A DNA stretch of 64,000 bases from Bacillus sp. FJAT-27225. GTDB taxonomy: Bacteria > Bacillota > Bacilli > Bacillales > Cytobacillaceae. A program made the position numbers and the translations under genes. The stretch spans positions 481,724-545,723 of the forward strand of contig NZ_MAYU01000022.1 of the NCBI RefSeq assembly GCF_001685025.1, given 5' to 3'. Shown here piece by piece: positions 50,303 through 59,279 of this stretch (its first letter is position 1; the number at the start of each line of letters is the position of its first letter). A model generated the notes under the pieces. That model was not told the origin of the DNA and searched no databases. It saw only the letters and a program-made list of their open reading frames with translations.

Positions 50303-51100
50303 TTACTTTATTCCGGAATGCATAAAGCTGCTAATGAATTGTTTTTGGAAGATAAAGAATGCCAACAGCATGGGAAAGATGACCAAAAGAGTCGCTGCTG
50401 TTACAACTCCCCACTGTGCACCGGTTTCAAATGATTTTGCGAAAATGGACAATCCCACTGTCAATGGACGGTTTTCTACTGAATTAGTGACAATCAGAGG
50501 CCAAAGGAAATTGCTCCATTGATGACTCACCGAGATTAAACCGAATGCAACAAAGGTTGGCCGTGCTAAAGGAACATACACATGCCAGATAATTTGAATA
50601 AGGTTGCAACCATCCATCCGGGATGCTTCCTCAAGTTCATATGGAATCCCTTTAAAGGTTTGCCGCAGAAGAAAAATACCAAATGCAGAAGCAAAATAGG
50701 GAAGCATGATGCCAAGTTTACTATCAACAAAACCCATGTTGGCAATAATACTGTAGTTTGGAAAAATCAATACATCTACCGGAATCATAATTTGAACCAA
50801 TACCAACATAAAAACAATATTTTTTCCTCTAAATTCTAATCTTGCAAATGCATAGGCGGCAAGCGTTGCCGTAAACAATTGTACGGCTAAAACACCCACA
50901 ACAATAATGGTCGTATTTAAATAATACTGGCCAAAGGGAGCTGACTCCCAAGCGCCCTTAAAATTATCCAATGAAAAAGATAACGAAAATAAATCCGTTG
51001 CTTCACTACCTGGCTTAAATGCGGTAAGGACTAACCAAAAAAGAGGAATCGCCCATAAAATTGCAAGAAGGTAAGTTGAAAACGTGACAAGTCGCTGCAT
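50303..51100 (-). CDS. ugpE: ABC permease, UgpE-like
   Basis: A 265-aa permease with six membrane helices and the EAA loop ELEEASRMDGCNLIQIIWHVYVPLARP, similar to UgpE of the glycerol-3-phosphate importer. ATG 51100 follows AAGGGGGCCCAA; a longer start at 51136 overlaps the preceding gene. Forms the channel with the gene upstream. The ATPase (UgpC) is not encoded here. Confidence 0.85.
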   Translation of the reverse strand: MQRLVTFSTYLLAILWAIPLFWLVLTAFKPGSEATDLFSLSFSLDNFKGAWESAPFGQYYLNTTIIVVGVLAVQLFTATLAAYAFARLEFRGKNIVFMLVLVQIMIPVDVLIFPNYSIIANMGFVDSKLGIMLPYFASAFGIFLLRQTFKGIPYELEEASRMDGCNLIQIIWHVYVPLARPTFVAFGLISVSHQWSNFLWPLIVTNSVENRPLTVGLSIFAKSFETGAQWGVVTAATLLVIFPMLLAFFIFQKQFISSFMHSGIK

Positions 51101-51110
51101 TTGGGCCCCC

Positions 51111-51995
51111 TTAATTGTAATGAATTTTTTTGTCAACTGAAAAAAATTGAATAGAAGAGATAATCACCAATAATACAAGCATAACTAGCGTTAATGTCGC
51201 TGCCATTCCATAATCCATAAACTTAAAGGCATTTTCATAAATATAGTAGAGTAATAGATTACTTGCATTATCAGGTCCACCCTGTGTCATGACTACTAAA
51301 TGGTCAACCATTTTAAATGCATTGGTAATAGCGATAATCATAACAAACAAAGTTGTCGGCATAATTAATGGAAATGTAATTTTTCGAAACCGGTACCAGC
51401 CTGACGCTCCATCAATCATTGATGCTTCATACAGTTCTCTTGGAACATTTTGCAACCCAGCTAAGTAAAAAATCATAAAAAAACCGGCTTCCTTCCATAT
51501 AAGCATCACAATCATACCAAGCAGCACTGTATTTGAATTCCCTAAAATTTTTACATTTTCAATCCCAAACACAGATAAAATTTGACTTAACATCCCATAT
51601 TCAGGTGTATAAATAAACAGCCAGATATTTGCTACTGCAATGATTGGAATAACAACGGGATAGAAGAAAAATGTTTTAACAATCCCATTGCCTAAGATTG
51701 AACGATTAATTAAGAGGGCCATCAAAAGACCTAGCCCAACCCCCAGAGGGACTGTTCCAATCGCGAATAAAATATTATTCTTTAAAACCTTCCAAAAAAT
51801 CTCATCCTCCATCATGCGCGAAAAATTATCAAATCCTACAAAAAAGGGAGCCGTAATTCCCATTTCACTATTATAAAAACTTAAGTACACTGTTTTAACA
51901 ATTGGGTAAAATGTAAATAGCATGAGGAATATGAGAGATGGAAGGAGAAGAATCCAAGGTGTTAGTTTGGTTGAAATGCTGTTGCTTCTTCTCAT
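51111..51995 (-). CDS. ugpA: ABC permease, UgpA-like
   Basis: A 294-aa permease; WILLLPSLIFLMLFTFYPIVKTVYLSFYN and the EAA loop ELYEASMIDGASGWYRFRKITFPLIMP match UgpA. No large insertion, unlike the permease at 42645. ATG 51995 is preceded by GAGGAG. Second gene of the operon. Confidence 0.85.
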   Translation of the reverse strand: MRRSNSISTKLTPWILLLPSLIFLMLFTFYPIVKTVYLSFYNSEMGITAPFFVGFDNFSRMMEDEIFWKVLKNNILFAIGTVPLGVGLGLLMALLINRSILGNGIVKTFFFYPVVIPIIAVANIWLFIYTPEYGMLSQILSVFGIENVKILGNSNTVLLGMIVMLIWKEAGFFMIFYLAGLQNVPRELYEASMIDGASGWYRFRKITFPLIMPTTLFVMIIAITNAFKMVDHLVVMTQGGPDNASNLLLYYIYENAFKFMDYGMAATLTLVMLVLLVIISSIQFFSVDKKIHYN

Positions 51996-52012
51996 TTCCA
52001 GTCTCCTCAACT

Positions 52013-53314
52013 TTATTTGTTATATGGTTTCAAAACTTGGTCAGCTTCTTCTTGTGCTTTTTTCAATGCCTCTTTCGCACTGACCTTGCCTGTTATCGCT
52101 GCCTGAATATTATCGTTTATAATCTTATAGACTTTCCCGTTGCTATGAGTTGATAATTCAGCGGAAGCATATTCAAGCTGATCTCTTGCGACAACTGCCT
52201 GCGGGAATGATTCAACATATTTCTTCATTAAGTCTGTCTCATAGGCGGCTTTACTTGTTGCAACATATCCTGTGTCAATACTCCATTGTGCTGCCCGCTC
52301 TGGCTGCGTTGCCCAATCAATAAATTTCCATGCAGCTTCTTTCTTTTCCTTAGGAATATCTTTAAAGATATAGAAGTTACCGCCGCCAGTTGGACTACCG
52401 TAATTTTTTCCAGCCGGCAGGAAGGCGACGCCGAAGTCAAACTTTGCGTTGTTTTTAATATTAGTTAAATTCCCGGTAGTATGGTAAAGCATTGCTGTAT
52501 TGCCCTCAAGAAAATCGGAAGGCGCAGTTGCCCAATCAATGACCCCTGTAGGGCTTATCTTATGTTTCTGTGCCAAGTCCATCATAAATTGAAGTGCCTC
52601 TTCGTTTTCAGGTGTATCAAAATAAACTTGCTTTCCATCTTCACTCATAAGATTTTTGCCATTTTGCAGTGCGAGGGCTTGGAACATCCAGTATTGGAAG
52701 TTCGTTGATGGAATTTCTATACCGTATTTCATGCCTGAATCTACTAGCTTCTTACCATACTCAACAAGCTCATCCCAATTTTTTGGTGGCTGATCTTTAT
52801 CCAACCCAGCTTTTGCAAACGCATCCTTATTGTAATAAAGGACAATCGTACTTCTTTGGAACGGAAGTGAATACGTTTTGCCACCAGTTTGCGAGTTTTC
52901 CATAAAAGCAGGATAGAATCCATCAGCCTTATTTGAAGCGCTTCCACTAAAGAACTCATCTAATGGTGTAATTGCTTTCATATCCAATAATGTATAAAGT
53001 TCTGTAGAAAGCAATACTGCTAGATCCGGCGGTGTTTTTCCCTGAACCGATGTTTGGACCTTTGTCATCGTTTCATCATAGGTTCCCGTGTAAACTGGTT
53101 TAATTATTATATCAGGGTTTTCCTTCGTAAAATCTTCAGCCATTTTTTCAATGATTTTTGTTAAAGGTCCTCCAACTGCAATCGGGAAATACCAGGTTAA
53201 CTCAACCTTTCCCCCTTTTGTTGTTCCAGTTTGGGAATTGGATTTTTGATTACATCCTGCGGCTGAAAAAATGAGCAACATCAAAGTGATTCCAATCAAA
53301 AGCATCTTCTTCAT
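52013..53314 (-). CDS. ugpB: ABC solute-binding lipoprotein, UgpB-like
   Basis: A 433-aa lipoprotein: signal MKKMLLIGITLMLLIFSAAGC, lipobox SAAGC, then LTWYFPIAVGGPLTKIIEKMAEDFTKENPDIII and VYTGTYDETMTKVQTSVQGKTPPDLAVLLST, as in UgpB. Its likely ligands are glycerol-3-phosphate or glycerophosphodiesters. First gene of the operon, behind a consensus sigma-A promoter and a leader terminator of the GlpP type. Confidence 0.85.
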   Translation of the reverse strand: MKKMLLIGITLMLLIFSAAGCNQKSNSQTGTTKGGKVELTWYFPIAVGGPLTKIIEKMAEDFTKENPDIIIKPVYTGTYDETMTKVQTSVQGKTPPDLAVLLSTELYTLLDMKAITPLDEFFSGSASNKADGFYPAFMENSQTGGKTYSLPFQRSTIVLYYNKDAFAKAGLDKDQPPKNWDELVEYGKKLVDSGMKYGIEIPSTNFQYWMFQALALQNGKNLMSEDGKQVYFDTPENEEALQFMMDLAQKHKISPTGVIDWATAPSDFLEGNTAMLYHTTGNLTNIKNNAKFDFGVAFLPAGKNYGSPTGGGNFYIFKDIPKEKKEAAWKFIDWATQPERAAQWSIDTGYVATSKAAYETDLMKKYVESFPQAVVARDQLEYASAELSTHSNGKVYKIINDNIQAAITGKVSAKEALKKAQEEADQVLKPYNK

Positions 53315-53403
53315 CTTTCATCCCCCTTTTTATGACAATTTTTTCAATTATTGTTTATTTCCACAAGTTTAGTTAAAACCCCTCCTTTATTTTGAGGAAA
53401 ATG

Positions 53404-53476
53404 AAAAAAGAACCCCCAAAAATCATGTCATGAGAAAACAAAACTATTTCTCATCCAATGAATTTTCAGGGGTTCT
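53404..53476 (-). promoter_or_regulatory. GlpP-type leader terminator of the ugp operon
   Basis: On the minus strand AGAACCCC...GGGGTTCTTTTTT encloses an inner stem TGAGAAA...TTTCTCA. Just before the left arm is GGGTAGAGACTAGGAGA, close to GGGCAGAGAATAAGAGA before the 56729 hairpin and similar to GGGAGAAAATCGGAGAGA before glpD. Predicted antitermination target of GlpP. Confidence 0.75.
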
Positions 53477-53534
53477 CCTAGTCTCTACCCTATCCAATTT
53501 CGGAATATTAAATATATTATATATATTTAAAAAG

Positions 53535-53563
53535 ATTATATCGACTACCCTAAAGATTGTCAA
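53535..53563 (-). promoter_or_regulatory. Consensus sigma-A promoter of the ugp operon
   Basis: TTGACA (53558-53563) and TATAAT (53535-53540) with a 17-bp spacer on the minus strand, a perfect match. It leaves a leader of about 210 nt containing the GlpP-type terminator. Confidence 0.85.
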
Positions 53564-53605
53564 TACTGTGTTTTTTAGTTAACAACTTCCATACTTTAAA
53601 AAGGT

Positions 53606-56605
53606 TTATTCCTTTCGCTCTTCCTTAATAATATCCTTGTCATCTTTCATTAATGTTTTTAGGTCGATTTTAAGCATGCGATCCATCGGATAGGTTGTAG
53701 TATACCGATACTTGTTCGCTCCTGACTCAAACAAAACATAGAGCTCTCTTCCAACGACAACAATTCCTTCCGGCATTGGAATTGCCTCAATACTCTCGCG
53801 CGGTTTTGATCCAGCACCATCCAAATACCATAATGGCACCTCTTTTCCACCAACATTTACTTTGCCATGCGGATCTTCCTTTAATGGATGCTCATAACGG
53901 TATAAAACACTATCATTTGCCCTTCCATAGGAGGTGCTTAAAGTGATTCCTTTCTTTTCGACAATTGCCCCTTGGACCTTTTCAGTTGTTGATAATACAT
54001 AATCAGGAATTGCTGGCTCGTTTAATTTTCCAGACCATTGCTTCTTGGATAACATATCATTGCTGGACTCCAGGTTATAGCCTATCATCCATGCGTAATG
54101 GAGAGTTCCTTTTCGGTTTACCATATGGTGTGAGGGATCGGTTGGGTATGATTTTGCCTCAAAAAACTCTCCAACCCAAAGAATTCCTTCATCATATACG
54201 TTGTAGGCTGCCTCAACCGGAACAGGAATTTGATTAATAAACCGGATTTCATCATTGTTTTTCGCATATACGAGATCGCTAAGCCTAAATTGGAACAAGT
54301 AGTTCTCTGAGGCTATCCAACCATGTTCTTTACTGACAGTCAGTCCACCTGCATGCCCTGTATATGGTGATCCATCACTGTTATACAATACAACAGATTT
54401 AATTAAATTCCCTGTTGTTCCATTCGTTACAGTTATTGTCCCTGGCCTTCCATCATCCAAATAGTTGACTGTTAAAAGCCAATCTTCTTTCTTATAATAA
54501 GCCAGCCCTTGCGGAACAAGATCTTGAACCAAACCTGGAATGATTGGGCCATCTTCACTTATATCCCATAACCCTTGATATTTGGGATCTCGAAGATTGG
54601 GATTTCTCTCCTCTTGTGTAATTATTTGATGATCTGGCCTTACTGTGATTGGCGCTGAATTTGCGGATACATTTCCGGAAGTATCTTCTGCTGCAATTTC
54701 CAAAACAACATCCTTATTTCCTGTAAGCAAAGATAATGTAAATTCATTTTTTGATGAAAGTACTGAAAATTCCAAATCCCCATCTTTATAGATATGATAG
54801 CGAAAAATATCATCATCATTATTGGGATTCCATCTTACCCGTACGTCACCATTTCCTGCTTCCGCCCTTATATTTTCTGGTACTTGCGGTGGAACCCCGT
54901 CGGCAACCGGTCGTGGCGGCACTTGATTTCCTTCAACCCAGCCTGGTGTAACCTTTTGATGCCCAGCTAACGTTTCCATTATTAGGCTTCCATCTTTAGG
55001 ATAGGAAAAGATTATCGAATTTCCGAGAGATACATGTTCAGCAGAATAACTAGCTTTAACAACTTCCATTCCCTGTGGATTGTTAACTGTCACAGCTTGT
55101 GTTCCGCTATTTACCAATCCCCCGATGTTCTCGAGAATCGTTAAGTGTGATTCATCTACATATTTGCTTTTATATGAAGAAAAATAATAATGATTAAAGG
55201 CAAGTAAAGAAATTGGTGAAATCTCTTGTCTTCTTGTCCAAAAAACATGGCTTTCCCATGGCTCAATTATTAATGTGTCGATAATTTCTACATTCCAATT
55301 ACTTGACTTTATCCGGTATCCTTTCAAATTAATTTGTTGGCCGCTATTATTAAACACCTCTACATACTCAAATGCATCATACCCTGCATAATTGTCGGTA
55401 TCAGGAACTACTTCCGTAATAAGAATTTCGGGAACTGGCACGGTTTCTTTCGGACCAGCGAGCAATGGTTTGGACTTAACCGATTCATTGCCTGCAAAGT
55501 CAAAGGACGTTACCTCAAAAGTGTATTCTCTCCCTAATTTTAATGGTGATACTGTAATACTATTCATTTCGGTTGTATCATAAACAGTTCCATTAAGATA
55601 CACGCGGTAGCCTGCCAAATCCTGGTCACGGTTCATGTTCCAATTTAATTTTACATGGTCTTTCCCATTGACTGATGTTAATCCTGTTGGTGAAAGCGGT
55701 GCTTCTATATCAGCCGTTTCCTGTGGATTGACTTTGACAGCATGACTGCTTGGTGATTCATTTCCTTCATCGTCAATGGATGTTATTCTAAATTCATACT
55801 GCTGGTTATTAACTAATCCTTCAAGTGTATAGGAGGTTCCATCAAAAACCGTCACTGGTTCAGAACTGAAGGATGAGTAGACTCTATACGCATTCACCCC
55901 CTCAATAGCTTCCCAGCTCAATAAGACTGCTTTGTTCATCGGAACGGCGATTATCCCCGAAGGTACAGTTGGTCCATTGTACTGATTTCCGACAATTTTT
56001 CCTGGCGTGGCTTGGCTGTTATTTTCAATTTTAATCATTTCGGATGAATTACTTATTTGGTAGATGATACTTCTGTTTGTAAACCCATCTGCTCCTCCTT
56101 CATTAATCAGGGCTGTACTGATCGAAACCCCATCAGATCCCGCGATTCCAACCTTTCGCAAAGCACTGTCATGAAGCCCCTGTGCAGAAGAAGTAAGCTT
56201 CACTTCGAACACTTGATTCTTTGTCAATAAGACATTGTAGTTGGAGTTAAAATCCCACAATGGGACAGTAGGGTCATCATATTTTTTCAGCCAAAGAACC
56301 ATCGTATCTTTTGCCTTAATAGTCTTATTTGTAATTTGCCAACGATTGGCTGGATTTGACATGCTTGTCGTAAAATACTGAAGTTGATACTTTTCCAAAT
56401 TAATATCATTGGAAGTAGTGTTATAAATTTCAACATACTCGTAGGGCTGGCCATCTCCATCCGATTTGACAACAATTTCGGTAATAACTATAGGTGGGCC
56501 TGTTTCGAAAGCCTTCGTTTTAACTGCAGGGATATGTACTATAGCTCCTACCGCCAATAAAACTACCATTGCATAAATGAACCACTTGTGAAGATTCTTC
56601 CCCAA
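53606..56605 (-). CDS. Large secreted protein with lamin-tail, FN3 and propeller-like regions
   Basis: A 999-aa exported protein. Signal peptide at ~1-30 (WFIYAMVVLLAVGAIVHIPA). Lamin-tail domain ~40-150 (ITEIVVKSDGDGQPYEYVEIYNTT); FN3 modules ~215-395 and ~575-660; second lamin-tail domain ~398-510 (ITEVVPDTDNYAGYDAFEYVEVFNN); a C-terminal region ~680-990 with propeller-like repeats (LVPQGLAYYKKEDWLLTVNYLDD, GLTVSKEHGWIASENYLFQFRL). No catalytic motif is certain. Because a GlpP-type leader precedes it, it probably works on glycerophosphate-containing material outside the cell (inference). Confidence 0.75.
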   Translation of the reverse strand: MGKNLHKWFIYAMVVLLAVGAIVHIPAVKTKAFETGPPIVITEIVVKSDGDGQPYEYVEIYNTTSNDINLEKYQLQYFTTSMSNPANRWQITNKTIKAKDTMVLWLKKYDDPTVPLWDFNSNYNVLLTKNQVFEVKLTSSAQGLHDSALRKVGIAGSDGVSISTALINEGGADGFTNRSIIYQISNSSEMIKIENNSQATPGKIVGNQYNGPTVPSGIIAVPMNKAVLLSWEAIEGVNAYRVYSSFSSEPVTVFDGTSYTLEGLVNNQQYEFRITSIDDEGNESPSSHAVKVNPQETADIEAPLSPTGLTSVNGKDHVKLNWNMNRDQDLAGYRVYLNGTVYDTTEMNSITVSPLKLGREYTFEVTSFDFAGNESVKSKPLLAGPKETVPVPEILITEVVPDTDNYAGYDAFEYVEVFNNSGQQINLKGYRIKSSNWNVEIIDTLIIEPWESHVFWTRRQEISPISLLAFNHYYFSSYKSKYVDESHLTILENIGGLVNSGTQAVTVNNPQGMEVVKASYSAEHVSLGNSIIFSYPKDGSLIMETLAGHQKVTPGWVEGNQVPPRPVADGVPPQVPENIRAEAGNGDVRVRWNPNNDDDIFRYHIYKDGDLEFSVLSSKNEFTLSLLTGNKDVVLEIAAEDTSGNVSANSAPITVRPDHQIITQEERNPNLRDPKYQGLWDISEDGPIIPGLVQDLVPQGLAYYKKEDWLLTVNYLDDGRPGTITVTNGTTGNLIKSVVLYNSDGSPYTGHAGGLTVSKEHGWIASENYLFQFRLSDLVYAKNNDEIRFINQIPVPVEAAYNVYDEGILWVGEFFEAKSYPTDPSHHMVNRKGTLHYAWMIGYNLESSNDMLSKKQWSGKLNEPAIPDYVLSTTEKVQGAIVEKKGITLSTSYGRANDSVLYRYEHPLKEDPHGKVNVGGKEVPLWYLDGAGSKPRESIEAIPMPEGIVVVGRELYVLFESGANKYRYTTTYPMDRMLKIDLKTLMKDDKDIIKEERKE

Positions 56606-56728
56606 TTTGTTTCCTCCCTTTTATTATTTTTTTAGAAACTTCGGCAGTTGCTTGGCTGTCAGGCAGCCGCAATGCCGCAGATGTCTAAAATATTGCATGC
56701 GCCAAAATGTATTTTAAAAAATAAACAA

Positions 56729-56788
56729 GAAAAACCCTATGACGATAACAGTATTACAAAATGTAACACCATTAATGTTCATAGGGGT
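56729..56788 (-). promoter_or_regulatory. GlpP-type leader terminator of the lamin-tail gene
   Basis: On the minus strand CCCTATGA...TCATAGGG, then TTTTTC, with an inner stem GTGTTACA/TGTAATAC. Its 5' flank GGGCAGAGAATAAGAGA is the best copy of the shared leader motif. The hairpin lies about 125 bp before the gene start. Confidence 0.75.
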
Positions 56789-56808
56789 CTCTTATTCTCT
56801 GCCCGAAA

Positions 56809-56837
56809 TATATATTAGATTATTCATAATATTACAA
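56809..56837 (-). promoter_or_regulatory. Possible promoter of the lamin-tail gene
   Basis: TTGTAA (56832-56837), 17-bp spacer, TATATA (56809-56814) on the minus strand, in an AT-rich stretch. Weaker than the ugp promoter. The rest of 56606-57022 has no gene: its left part is the leader, its right part downstream of glpD. Confidence 0.4.
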
Positions 56838-57022
56838 TAAATATACCGATTTAGCAAGCTCCTTAGATGCGAAGCCTTATATTTATATTCTCGTCTTTAA
56901 GGGTTTTCAAGGAATTAAAACTCTTTAATTAGTCCTTTTACTCGACTATATGAGGAAACCTCCTATACATTGAAGAGGTCATATCTTTTTGTATTAATCT
57001 TTATATAGATGCATTATTACAT

Positions 57023-58681
57023 TTAAGCATCACACGGTATGACACTTTCTATCAATGCCGTTTCAACTTCGGCTTTATACCGTGCTGCCTCTTGCTCTGT
57101 CCATGAAAAGTGTTCTGCCATGTAAGCAATGACTTGTTCGTTCCATTTATGAACGGAATGTATATCAAATAAAATCGCCCCTGTCCGCCGGTTCAAAAAA
57201 TCAATTGGAGTGGCAGCCATTTCATGTTCAATTGCGTAGATAAGCCGGGCAAATAATTCTAGCGGCAACTCCAATTGGTCAGCCTCATCTTTGTTTGCTG
57301 CTAATAGGTCAAAAACACAATTGATATTAGAGCCGTATGTCCTCACAAGTCTTTCTGCTTCTTTTTTGGAAAGTCCAAGTTCTATTCCTTTTTGTAAATG
57401 GCTTGCCACAAAGCTTTCAAATTTCTTAGAACCGCCTATGTCTCCTCCAGAGATCGGCAATTGTTTCGTTTGGCAGACTGGATACGTTATTCCTTCCTCT
57501 AAACGGAATTTTCCCGCCACTAAATCAACTACCAGTTCCGCCATTTTGCGGTAGCCAGTCAATTTCCCCCCCGCAATGGTTATTAAGCCTGCATCTGATT
57601 CCCATATCTCGTCTTTCCGAGAAATCTCAGAAGCATTTTTCCCTTCTTCATAAATGAGTGGACGCACCCCGGCCCAGCTGGATTCAATATCTCCTTCACT
57701 AATCTTTACCTCTGGGAACATATAATTAATGGCCTTGATAATATACTCTCGGTCACTTACTGTCATACTCGGATTAGCGGCATCATTATTATAGAAAGTG
57801 TCAGTGGTTCCAACATAGGTTTTTCCATCACGGGGAATTGCAAAAACCATCCGGCCATCAGGGGTATCAAAGTAAATGGCTTGTTTTAAAGGAAAACGGG
57901 ACTGTTGAATAACAAGGTGAACACCCTTTGAAAGCTGTAGTATTTTCCCTGTTTTCGAATGATCCATTTCCCGAATTGTATCTACCCACGGACCGGCAGC
58001 ATTAATGATTTTTTTGGCCCTTACTTTATATTCTTCACCAGTTAATTGATCCTCAATATAAGCTCCCGCAGCTTTTCCATTTTCATATACTAGTTTCTTG
58101 ACTTTGGAATAATTTAGGGCCACAGCACCTTTATCCCATGCGGCCTTCATCACCTCAATTGTTAATCTGGCATCATCTGTCCGATATTCCACATAATAAC
58201 CGCCACCCTTCAACCCATCTTTTTTAATTAGAGGCTCTTTTGCCAATGTTTCCTCGGCAGAAAGCATACTACGCCTTTCCGGTTTTCTAACGCCAGCCAG
58301 AAAATCATAAACTCTCAGACCAATGGATGTGGTAAATTTGCCGAATGTCCCGCCTGTATGTATGGGGAGCAGCATCCACTCTGGAGTGGTGACATGCGGG
58401 CCGTTTTCATAAACAATCGCTCGTTCCTTACCGACTTCGGCGACCATCTTTACTTCGAATTGTTTTAGGTAACGAAGTCCACCATGAACTAATTTTGTTG
58501 AGCGGCTCGAGGTCCCTGCGGCAAAATCCTGCATCTCTACTAGCGCAACTTTCATCCCTCTTGTCTGGGCATCAAGGGCTATTCCTGCGCCAGTAATCCC
58601 TCCGCCAATAATCAAAACATCATAATGCTCATTCTTTAACAGATTGATGATTTCCCCACGATGCAGGTTTGAAAATTTCAT
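57023..58681 (-). CDS. glpD: Aerobic glycerol-3-phosphate dehydrogenase GlpD
   Basis: A 552-aa FAD enzyme: dinucleotide motif [20 protein letters not shown] (~24-44), [26 protein letters not shown] and VRPLI. It oxidises glycerol-3-phosphate to dihydroxyacetone phosphate at the membrane, passing electrons to quinone. ATG 58681 follows AGGAGGAAATAGG. An extended -10 promoter and a GlpP-type leader precede it. glpF and glpK are not in the window. Confidence 0.95.
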   Translation of the reverse strand: MKFSNLHRGEIINLLKNEHYDVLIIGGGITGAGIALDAQTRGMKVALVEMQDFAAGTSSRSTKLVHGGLRYLKQFEVKMVAEVGKERAIVYENGPHVTTPEWMLLPIHTGGTFGKFTTSIGLRVYDFLAGVRKPERRSMLSAEETLAKEPLIKKDGLKGGGYYVEYRTDDARLTIEVMKAAWDKGAVALNYSKVKKLVYENGKAAGAYIEDQLTGEEYKVRAKKIINAAGPWVDTIREMDHSKTGKILQLSKGVHLVIQQSRFPLKQAIYFDTPDGRMVFAIPRDGKTYVGTTDTFYNNDAANPSMTVSDREYIIKAINYMFPEVKISEGDIESSWAGVRPLIYEEGKNASEISRKDEIWESDAGLITIAGGKLTGYRKMAELVVDLVAGKFRLEEGITYPVCQTKQLPISGGDIGGSKKFESFVASHLQKGIELGLSKKEAERLVRTYGSNINCVFDLLAANKDEADQLELPLELFARLIYAIEHEMAATPIDFLNRRTGAILFDIHSVHKWNEQVIAYMAEHFSWTEQEAARYKAEVETALIESVIPCDA

Positions 58682-58721
58682 TCCTATTTCCTCCTAAATA
58701 AAAGAGTTTTTTAAGAGAAAA

Positions 58722-58774
58722 TAAAAAAAAGACCATAAAAAGGCATTACCGCTTTCGGTAATGTTTTTATGGTC
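58722..58774 (-). promoter_or_regulatory. GlpP leader terminator of glpD
   Basis: On the minus strand GACCATAAAAA...TTTTTATGGTC with an inner CATTACCG-aaag-CGGTAATG, followed by eight T. The B. subtilis glpD leader has the same organisation and is controlled by GlpP. The 5' flank GGGAGAAAATCGGAGA is the shared motif. Confidence 0.85.
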
Positions 58775-58812
58775 TCTCCGATTTTCTCCCGACAACATAT
58801 TCACTTTGTGGT

Positions 58813-58821
58813 ATTATATCA
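58813..58821 (-). promoter_or_regulatory. Extended -10 promoter of glpD
   Basis: TGATATAAT on the minus strand, with no good -35 box, about 130 bp before the start codon and upstream of the leader terminator. Confidence 0.6.
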
Positions 58822-59279
58822 TAAAGTTTGAATGGCACCTACTATTTTTTAATTATTGTGAAATTGTACAAATCAATTTCGAGTAACATTCATAAATGAA
58901 CTTAATAACGAAATGCTGCCTTCCCCATTTTCAATCGCAGAGAAATTTTTCTTTTATAAATCGGATCATTTTCCTTTCTTCTCTGTATTGCGATTTCTTT
59001 CTTTTTCGTTAAGCTTTTTCATCAACGCTTTAATTTTCGTATTTTATACGAATAATAAGTGGGAGCTTCTTCTTTTAAATACAGGGACAAACCAGGACTA
59101 GGAACTTGGTTTGATTAGCTAAATCCTATTCCCGGATAGGAATATCGTTTGATGTTATACTACTTACTGTATGTATCATGCTATTGATACTATTTAAGAA
59201 TATCAATATACAAAAAATAAATTGTCATTGGCATAAATGACAAACAAGCATTACTTTAAGGATAAGGAGTCATGTATGT
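58822..59279. other. Intergenic region between glpD and the cytosine deaminase-like gene
   Basis: No credible gene. A small hairpin CCTATTC-ccg-GATAGG lies near 59128-59143. A perfect palindrome TTGTCATT-ggcata-AATGACAA (59222-59243) lies 36 bp upstream of the deaminase start codon and is a likely operator for its regulation. Confidence 0.5.
59222..59243. promoter_or_regulatory. Operator-like palindrome upstream of the deaminase gene
   Basis: Perfect 8-bp arms TTGTCATT/AATGACAA with a 6-base spacer, in the leader of the gene at 59280. No candidate regulator gene is adjacent. Confidence 0.5.

Noticed and set aside
58913..59101. 62-codon hydrophobic frame upstream of the deaminase
   Set aside because: Phe/Ser-rich composition typical of AT-rich noncoding DNA and no ribosome site.
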